This document shows positions 58,741 to 64,000 of a stretch of DNA of 64,000 bases, in pieces. The stretch is from contig NZ_JACEOG010000001.1 in NCBI RefSeq assembly GCF_013868155.1, positions 372,001-436,000 of the forward strand, written 5' to 3'. Position numbers and translations under genes: made by a program. The DNA comes from Aeromicrobium phoceense (GTDB lineage: Bacteria; Actinomycetota; Actinomycetes; Propionibacteriales; Nocardioidaceae). Positions within the stretch are counted from its first letter, which is position 1, and each line of letters begins with the position of its first letter. Under the pieces are notes generated by a model. It was not told where the DNA came from. It ran no database searches and saw nothing but the letters and a program-made list of their open reading frames with translations.

Positions 58741-58889
58741 TCTCGATACACCTGCTCGTTCCTCGCAGGCACTCGATCACCGGCCGCCGGCGATCGAGCA
58801 GCCGGCGCCGGCCGCCGGCGATCGAGCAGCCGGCGCCGGCCGCCGGCGATCGAGTAGCTGGGGAGCGCAGCGAGCCGCGTATCGAGATC
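58739..58889. repeat. Palindromic intergenic repeat element, copy 2
   Basis: The ends GATCTCGATAC (58739-58749) and GTATCGAGATC (58879-58889) are perfect 11-bp inverted repeats. Just inside, ACTCGATCACCGG (58771-58783) and CGATCGAGTAGC (right side) are also inverted. The centre holds 2.7 tandem copies of a 28-bp GC-rich unit. The left arm matches the second module at 27.88-27.93 kb. No ORF is supported. Confidence 0.8.
58780..58857. repeat. 28-bp tandem repeat inside the element
   Basis: Unit 1 (58780-58807) and unit 2 (58808-58835) are identical; unit 3 (58836-58857) diverges after GATCGAG. Each unit holds CCGGCCGCCGG and GATCGAGCAGCC. There are no spacers, so this is not a CRISPR array. 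Confidence 0.8.
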
Positions 58890-58909
58890 ACGTGATCCCG
58901 GCGGCGAGG

Positions 58910-60331
58910 TCAGAGGATGGCGCCCGGCGCGTAGGCGGCGGCGTCGGGGTGGCGCTTCAGCACGGCGTCGACCTGCGACAGCACCGCGGAGACCTGGGAG
59001 ACGGCGGCGCCCGTGAAGGCCAGCGGCTCGGCGACGAGGCGCTGGAGGTCCTCGGCCGTGAGGCCGAGACGGTCGTCGGCGGCCAACCGGTCGAGCAGGT
59101 CGTTGTCGGCGGTGCCCTGCTCGCGCATCTCGAGCGCGACCGCGACGGCGTGCTCCTTGATGGCCTCGTGGGCGGTCTCGCGACCGACGCCGTGCCGCAC
59201 CGCCGCCATCAGGACCTTCGTGGTGGCCAGGAACGGCAGGTAGCGGTCGAGCTCGCGCTGGACCACGGCCGGGAACACCCCGAACTCGTCCAGCACGGTC
59301 AGGAACGTCTCGAACAGGCCGTCGGCGGCGTAGAACGCGTCCGGCAGAGCCACGCGGCGCACGACCGAGCACGACACGTCGCCCTCGTTCCACTGGTCGC
59401 CGGAGAGCTCGCCCACCATGGACGCGTAGCCCCGCAGCACCACCGCGAGACCGTTGACGCGCTCGCACGAGCGGGTGTTCATCTTGTGGGGCATCGCCGA
59501 CGAGCCGACCTGGCCGGGCTTGAAGCCCTCCGTGACCAGCTCGTTGCCCGCCATGAGGCGCACCGTGAGCGCCAGGCTCGACGGCGCGGCGACCAGCTGG
59601 ACCAGCGCGCTGACGGCGTCGAAGTCGAGGGACCGTGGGTAGACCTGACCGACGCTCGTGAACGTGCGCTCGAAGCCCAGGTGCGCCGCGACGCGCTGCT
59701 CGAGGTCGGCGAGCTTCGCCTCGTCGCCACCGAGGAGGTCGAGCATGTCCTGGCCGGTGCCGACCGGGCCCTTGATCCCGCGCAGCGGGTACCGGGCGAT
59801 CAGCTGCTCGACGCGCTCGATGCCGACGAGCAGCTCGTCGGCGGTGGTCGCGAAGCGCTTGCCCATCGTGGTGGCCTGCGCGGCGACGTTGTGGCTGCGT
59901 CCGGCCATCACCAGTTCGGCGTGCTCACCGGCCAGCCGGCCCAGGCGCGCCAGCGCGGCGACGGCTCGGTCGCGCACCAGCGCCAGCGAGGCGCGGACCT
60001 GGAGCTGCTCCACGTTCTCGGTCAGGTCGCGCGAGGTCATGCCCTTGTGGATGTGCTCGCTCCCGGCGAGGGCGGCGAACTCCTCGATGCGGGCCTTCAC
60101 GTCGTGGCGGGTCACGCGCTCGCGCGCGGCGATCGACTCGAGGTCGACCTGGTCGACGACCGCCTCGTGCGCCTCGATGACGCCGTCGGGGGTCTCGACG
60201 CCGAGGTCGCGCTGGGCCTTCAGGACCGCGATCCACAGCTGGCGCTCGAGGACGATCTTGTGCTCGGGCGACCAGATGCGTGCCAGCTCGGCGGACGCGT
60301 AACGGGAGGCGAGGACGTTCGGAGTGGTCAC
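58910..60331 (-). CDS. purB: Adenylosuccinate lyase
   Basis: Cleaves SAICAR and adenylosuccinate, two steps of purine synthesis. The 473-residue protein has the fumarase-superfamily signature GSSAMPHKMNTR, with the catalytic loop, plus TSRDLTENVEQ and AGRSHNVAAQATT (catalytic His region). The length matches the longer PurB type. GTG 60331 follows GACAAT by 6 nt. It is 17 nt downstream of the Lrp-type regulator gene. Confidence 0.95.
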   Translation of the reverse strand: MTTPNVLASRYASAELARIWSPEHKIVLERQLWIAVLKAQRDLGVETPDGVIEAHEAVVDQVDLESIAARERVTRHDVKARIEEFAALAGSEHIHKGMTSRDLTENVEQLQVRASLALVRDRAVAALARLGRLAGEHAELVMAGRSHNVAAQATTMGKRFATTADELLVGIERVEQLIARYPLRGIKGPVGTGQDMLDLLGGDEAKLADLEQRVAAHLGFERTFTSVGQVYPRSLDFDAVSALVQLVAAPSSLALTVRLMAGNELVTEGFKPGQVGSSAMPHKMNTRSCERVNGLAVVLRGYASMVGELSGDQWNEGDVSCSVVRRVALPDAFYAADGLFETFLTVLDEFGVFPAVVQRELDRYLPFLATTKVLMAAVRHGVGRETAHEAIKEHAVAVALEMREQGTADNDLLDRLAADDRLGLTAEDLQRLVAEPLAFTGAAVSQVSAVLSQVDAVLKRHPDAAAYAPGAIL

Positions 60332-60348
60332 CCGCCCATTGTCGCAGT

Positions 60349-61356
60349 TCAGCCTGCGGCGCCGGAGAGCAGGACGCGGCCGTCGTCGTCCAGGACCCGC
60401 CCCTGGCGCTTGACGCTGCGGACGATCGTGGCCCGGTCGAGCACCTGCCACCCCGGCACCTGCGCTGCGGCGGCGGCCTCGAAGTCGACGAGGTCCCCGA
60501 GGGCGCCGAACCGCGCGACGAGGGCGAGGTTGCCCGGGGCCACCACGGCGGCGCAGCGCACGACGCACGGGAACTCGCTCATCACGGGGCCGACGGCCCG
60601 CGGATCGTCGGCCCGGACCTCCAGCATCACGGCGCGGCCCGCGCCACCGGCCGAGGCCACCACGTCGCAGCCGAGGCGGATCGCGCGCGAGCGCAGCGCC
60701 CGGTCGAGCAGGCGGCGTGCCGTCGGCTCGGGGCGGTCGAGCCGGCGGGCGATGTCCGCGACGCTCATCCGCGGCTCCTCGACCAGGGCCTCGGTGAGTT
60801 GCTGGAGGACGTCGTCGTCCGGAGCGGACACGGGGCCGTCGCTGCGCCGGTCGAGCGCGAGCTCCTGATCGGCGTCCAATGCGCCGAGGCGCCACTGCGC
60901 GTCCTCACGGTGAACCGTGGCGATGAAGAAGACGCGCGTCATGAAGACGTCGGGATCCGAGCCCACGAGGGTGTCGACGCGCTCACGCATGGCGCCGAGT
61001 CCGCGGCCGACCAGCACCACGGCGATGTCGTCCTCGCCGGCCAGCAGGTCGACCGCGTAGACCTCCTCCTCGGCGGCGATCCTCTCGGCGACCCGCACCT
61101 CCGAGCCGGGACGGACCTTCAGCTTCAGGACGACGGCGTCGCGGTCGGCCGCCAGCTGCTCCGCGCTCGGGCGGACCACGAACCAGGCGAGACGCTCGGC
61201 GACCAGGCGGTCCCACCGGCGGGCAGCAGTGGCCGGGTCGACGCCGATCGTGCGACCGATCGCGCTCCACGGCGCGCGCGGCGCCACCTGGAGGGCATGG
61301 ACCAGGGCGAGGTCGATCTCAGGCAGCTCGGGAAGGCCCTGCCACGACGCGTACAT
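60349..61356 (-). CDS. Double-length Lrp/AsnC-type transcriptional regulator
   Basis: A 335-residue regulator with two HTH-AsnC plus ligand-binding (RAM) units in tandem. The first HTH is at about 12-55 (LPEIDLALVHALQVAPRAPW, IGRTIGVDPATAARR), the second at about 180-225 (DDDVLQQLTEALVEEPRMSVADIARRLDRPEPT). Each is followed by a ferredoxin-like domain (VVLKLKVRPGSE and VMLEVRADDPR). It resembles stand-alone tandem Lrp proteins of actinobacteria. ATG 61356 has AGTATG (61365-61370, read CATACT on the minus strand) upstream. The effector, perhaps an amino acid, is unknown. It lies between purD and purB. Confidence 0.88.
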   Translation of the reverse strand: MYASWQGLPELPEIDLALVHALQVAPRAPWSAIGRTIGVDPATAARRWDRLVAERLAWFVVRPSAEQLAADRDAVVLKLKVRPGSEVRVAERIAAEEEVYAVDLLAGEDDIAVVLVGRGLGAMRERVDTLVGSDPDVFMTRVFFIATVHREDAQWRLGALDADQELALDRRSDGPVSAPDDDVLQQLTEALVEEPRMSVADIARRLDRPEPTARRLLDRALRSRAIRLGCDVVASAGGAGRAVMLEVRADDPRAVGPVMSEFPCVVRCAAVVAPGNLALVARFGALGDLVDFEAAAAAQVPGWQVLDRATIVRSVKRQGRVLDDDGRVLLSGAAG

Positions 61357-61364
61357 GACTCCAG

Positions 61365-61370
61365 AGTATG
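61365..61370 (-). promoter_or_regulatory. Likely -10 element of the Lrp-type gene
   Basis: CATACT on the minus strand ends 8 nt before the ATG at 61356, and the overlapping TACTCT ends 6 nt before it. This supports 61356 rather than 61392 as the start. The rest of the 101-nt purD-lrp gap shows nothing recognisable. Confidence 0.45.
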
Positions 61371-61457
61371 GGTTGACGGTTTCACGCCGCATCTCGGTGG
61401 CGGATCGTCGCCATGATCAACATCACGCTGACGGAACCGGGCAATGCGTGCGTCCCG

Positions 61458-62702
61458 TCATTCCGGGAGATGCGCCGCGATGTCCCGCCGGTGGTGGGCC
61501 CCGCGGATCCGGACCAGATCGACCCCGGCGTACGCGCGACGTCGCGCCTCGTCGAGATCGGCACCCACGGCGGTGACCGACAGGACGCGTCCACCCGCCG
61601 TCACGAGGTTGCCGTCCTCGTCGATCTTGGTCCCCGCGTGGATCACGTCGACGCCCTCGAGCGCGTCGGCCTCGTCGACGCCGTCGATGCGGTCGCCCGT
61701 GACCGGCGACTCCGGGTAGTGCTCCGACGCGATGACCACCGTGACGGCCGAGCCGTCGTGCCACTGCGGCAGGCCGACCTCGGCGAGCGTGCCGGTGGCC
61801 GCGCCGTGCAGCAGCGCCGACAGGGGCGTCCTGAGCAGCGACAGCAGGGCCTGGGTCTCGGGGTCGCCGAAGCGCGCGTTGAACTCGACCACGCGCGTGC
61901 CCCGGCTGGTGAGGGCCAGGCCTGCGTAGAGCAGACCCTGGAAGGGGGTGCCGCGCGCGGCCATCTCCTTGACGGTGGGCAGCAGGACGCGCTGGGTCAC
62001 GTCGCTCACGAGGTCGTCGGGCGCCCATGCGAGCGGCGTGTACGCCCCCATGCCGCCGGTGTTGGGCCCTTCGTCGCCGTCGAGGGCGCGCTTGAAGTCC
62101 TGGGCCGGCTGCAGCGGCAGCACCGTCGAGCCGTCGGTGATCGCGAACAGCGAGACCTCCGGACCGTCGAGGTACTCCTCGATCACGACGCGGGCGCAGG
62201 AGACGCCGTGGTCGAACGCGACCTGGCGGTCCTCGGTGACGACGACGCCCTTGCCGGCGGCGAGCGCGTCGTCCTTGACGACGTAGGGCGGGCCGAAGGT
62301 GTCGAGCGCGTCGGCCACCTGCTCAGGGGTCTCGCAGACCCGGGCCATGGCGGTGGGGACGTCGGCGGCGGCCATGACCTGCTTCGCGAACGCCTTCGAG
62401 CCCTCGAGCTGGGCCGCCTCGGCAGTGGGGCCGAAGCAGGCGATGCCGGCCTCCCGAACGGCGTCGGCGACGCCGGCCACCAAGGGCGCCTCGGGGCCGA
62501 CGACGACCAGGCCGGCACCGATCCTCGTGGCGAGGTCGGCCACGGCCGCGCCGTCCAGTGGGTCGACCGGGTGCAGCGTGGCGACGGCCGCCATGCCCGG
62601 GTTGCCCGGGGCGGCGTGGACCTCGGTGACCTGGGAGTCACGGGAGAGGGCCAGGGACAGGGCGTGCTCGCGGCCGCCGGTGCCGATGACGAGAACCTTC
62701 AC
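61458..62702 (-). CDS. purD: Phosphoribosylamine-glycine ligase
   Basis: Second step of purine synthesis, ATP-dependent joining of glycine to phosphoribosylamine. The 414 residues begin KVLVIGTGGREHAL; the ATP-grasp part has VVKDDALAAGKGV and FNARFGDPETQALL, and TGGMGAYTPL is the substrate block. GTG 62702 follows TAGGCT (62709-62714) by 6 nt. It lies downstream of two unknown genes on the same strand. Confidence 0.96.
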   Translation of the reverse strand: MKVLVIGTGGREHALSLALSRDSQVTEVHAAPGNPGMAAVATLHPVDPLDGAAVADLATRIGAGLVVVGPEAPLVAGVADAVREAGIACFGPTAEAAQLEGSKAFAKQVMAAADVPTAMARVCETPEQVADALDTFGPPYVVKDDALAAGKGVVVTEDRQVAFDHGVSCARVVIEEYLDGPEVSLFAITDGSTVLPLQPAQDFKRALDGDEGPNTGGMGAYTPLAWAPDDLVSDVTQRVLLPTVKEMAARGTPFQGLLYAGLALTSRGTRVVEFNARFGDPETQALLSLLRTPLSALLHGAATGTLAEVGLPQWHDGSAVTVVIASEHYPESPVTGDRIDGVDEADALEGVDVIHAGTKIDEDGNLVTAGGRVLSVTAVGADLDEARRRAYAGVDLVRIRGAHHRRDIAAHLPE

Positions 62703-62737
62703 CCGTCGAGCCTAGCGGCGCCCGGCGCCGGCACCGA

Positions 62738-63283
62738 TCACGACGGGGCGTCGGCGGAGCCGGCGGCGACCTCGCGAGCGAGCGCCACGAGGCCGTCCCA
62801 CGGACGCGGCCCGTCGGTGCCGGTCAGGAACGAGGCCCACGTGAGGGGCTGCTCGACCGGGAGCGTGAGCTCGTCGAAGGCGCGGGTCCAGCCGGCCAGC
62901 AGCCGCTCGTCGTAGCGGCCGGAGGCCAGCAGGAACGAGGTGACCGCCGAGACGGTGCCGCGACGGTCCTCGTCGTCCTCGCGCAGCAGCTCGGCGAGGT
63001 CGGCGCCGAACCCTTCGGCGTCGAACTCGGGCCACGAGGCGGCCGCGTGCAGCCCGTCGCGCAGCAGGTCGGGCAGGCGGTCCCAGTCGGTGAGGTCCTC
63101 GCGGTGGGGTCCGAACGCGATCGTGGCCAGCGCCGCGACGACGCCGTGGGCCCCGATGGCCGCGAAGAAGCCCGCCATCGCCTCGGGGCGCCGGTGCTGC
63201 CGCTCCAGCACCCGCATGAGGCGGGTGAAGCGCGCCGCCTGCTGCCGCGAGACGAGATCGGAGGGCGGGAGGACGTCAGTCAT
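62738..63283 (-). CDS. Hypothetical protein (downstream of purD-linked gene pair)
   Basis: A 181-residue protein of unknown family, mostly helical and acidic, without membrane segments or Cys. Recognisable stretches are RQQAARFTRLMRVLERQHRRPEAM and EFDAEGFGADLAELLREDDEDR. ATG 63283 overlaps the stop of the upstream gene by 8 bases, so the two are coupled. Its TGA is 35 nt before purD. Confidence 0.75.
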   Translation of the reverse strand: MTDVLPPSDLVSRQQAARFTRLMRVLERQHRRPEAMAGFFAAIGAHGVVAALATIAFGPHREDLTDWDRLPDLLRDGLHAAASWPEFDAEGFGADLAELLREDDEDRRGTVSAVTSFLLASGRYDERLLAGWTRAFDELTLPVEQPLTWASFLTGTDGPRPWDGLVALAREVAAGSADAPS

Positions 63284-63989
63284 CGGCCACCTGGGACCTG
63301 CGGCCCGTGACGACGTCGCCCAGCGCCGCGACGACCTCCTCGAGGGTGAGCGGGACGAGCGAGACCTCGACCTCCTCGTTGCCGGTGCGGGGCGCGTGCT
63401 CGACGCGGTACCAGCCCTGGGCGCCCGCGTCGACGACGGTGACGGAGGCGTCGACGTCGCGCTCGGCCCAGTTGCCCGTCGCGCGCCAGGCCAGGCGCCA
63501 CCCCTCGAGGATCGGATCGAGCGCCGCGTCACCGCTCGGGTCGACGCCGTCGAGCGTCATGGCCGCGTCGATGACCGTGGTGTTCGTGCCCACGGTGTCG
63601 CGGTCGTCGACGACCTCGCGGTCGAAGATCGCCAGCCACTGGCGCAGCTGGTCACGCAGCAGGCCGAGCTCGGTGGCCGTCACGACGACCGCGCCCTCGG
63701 CGTCGGGCGTGCTGGTGGTGGCGCGGCCGTCGGGCATCCAGCCGATGAACAGGGGCTTCAGGGTGGCGCCGTCGAAGCGCTCGACGACGATGCTGCGTGC
63801 CGGGCCCACCGCGACCTCGACCAGGCTCGCGGCCGTGGGATGGACGCCCGTGGAGGTCACGAGTCCCTCCTGGCGCAGGCGGGTGGGCGCGTCGCCCGGG
63901 CTGATCCGGCCCGCATGGACCTCGGCGAGCTTGATCAGGTCGTCGTAGCCGACGGTCAGCTGCAGGAAGGTCTCGTCGAGTTTCGGCAC
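63276..63989 (-). CDS. Hypothetical protein
   Basis: A 237-residue protein of unknown family. It begins LDETFLQLTVGYDDLIKLAEVHAG and is predicted to be a mixed alpha/beta fold with an acidic C-terminus. There is no signal peptide, membrane segment or familiar catalytic motif. The size and layout vaguely recall secretion-accessory proteins, but no family can be claimed. GTG 63989 is the only in-frame start within the window; an upstream start beyond 64000 cannot be excluded. Confidence 0.7.
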   Translation of the reverse strand: MPKLDETFLQLTVGYDDLIKLAEVHAGRISPGDAPTRLRQEGLVTSTGVHPTAASLVEVAVGPARSIVVERFDGATLKPLFIGWMPDGRATTSTPDAEGAVVVTATELGLLRDQLRQWLAIFDREVVDDRDTVGTNTTVIDAAMTLDGVDPSGDAALDPILEGWRLAWRATGNWAERDVDASVTVVDAGAQGWYRVEHAPRTGNEEVEVSLVPLTLEEVVAALGDVVTGRRSQVADD

Positions 63990-64000
63990 GGTGGCTCCAG

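Noticed and set aside
58780-58857. Tandem 28-bp repeats as a possible CRISPR array
   Set aside because: The units abut without spacers, only two are identical, and no cas genes are near. They are part of a palindromic intergenic element.
63276-63989. EspG-like type VII secretion accessory protein
   Set aside because: Only size and general composition are similar; no conserved motif was seen and no ESX gene is in the window.

Overview
The window is a high-GC actinobacterial chromosome segment. A GlnR-type regulator, mycothiol synthase (MshD), an LCP cell-wall ligase, MutT1 next to polyphosphate kinase, and a fused acyl-CoA carboxyltransferase point to Propionibacteriales, most likely Nocardioidaceae (Aeromicrobium- or Nocardioides-like); the genus is inference. 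Genes are densely packed with many 1-8 nt overlaps. No tRNA, rRNA, CRISPR array, IS element or phage gene was seen, and no gene-free stretch exceeds 300 bases. Many starts lie 6-7 nt after a TANNNT -10 hexamer, so leaderless transcription is common and was used to choose starts.

Layout. 1-4.9 kb: DEAD-box helicase (cut by the edge), YgfZ, nitrobindin-like protein, D-aminoacyl-tRNA deacylase, LCP protein, CoA-binding protein and a glycerol-3-phosphate cytidylyltransferase-like enzyme. 4.9-10.5 kb (minus strand): a surface-fibre locus with a TasA-like secreted protein, SipW-type signal peptidase, a four-repeat Ig-like surface protein, a small membrane protein, then an OmpR-family response regulator and a histidine kinase. 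The TasA-like and Ig-like genes have matching promoters, each with an 11-bp-phased GTGGA array ahead of an identical 11-mer. 10.6-12.9 kb: sulfur genes (DUF1416, SseA, DUF4395) behind a 25-codon Cys-containing leader peptide, and a thioredoxin whose membrane anchor is in another frame. 13.1-16.9 kb: GlnR, then a PMM-like HAD protein, ManA and ManC, a probable route to GDP-mannose. 17.0-20.6 kb: carboxyltransferase, MshD, esterase and a one-helix protein.

20.6-29.6 kb is phosphate metabolism: Ppk1, MutT1, PstSCAB, a repeat element, Pit and its PhoU-like partner. PHO-box-like repeats precede pstS and, more weakly, ppk. 29.7-38.1 kb: a single-chain PurL, membrane and secreted proteins, Fpg/Nei glycosylase, MntH and a GNAT protein. 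38.2-54.4 kb is a surface polysaccharide region: UDP-glucose dehydrogenase, glycosyltransferases, methyltransferases, an LPG-synthase-like flippase, a YfhO protein, and an overlapping set with two RgpF/TagF-like proteins, of which the first has lost the transferase motifs. 54.4-64 kb: acyl-CoA synthetase, PurC, MFS transporter, maltokinase-cap-like protein, a palindromic repeat element, PurB, a double Lrp regulator, PurD and two unknown proteins.

The most interesting part is the SipW/TasA-like/Ig-repeat locus: its own two-component system and its paired phased-repeat promoters suggest a self-regulated actinobacterial surface-fibre system.
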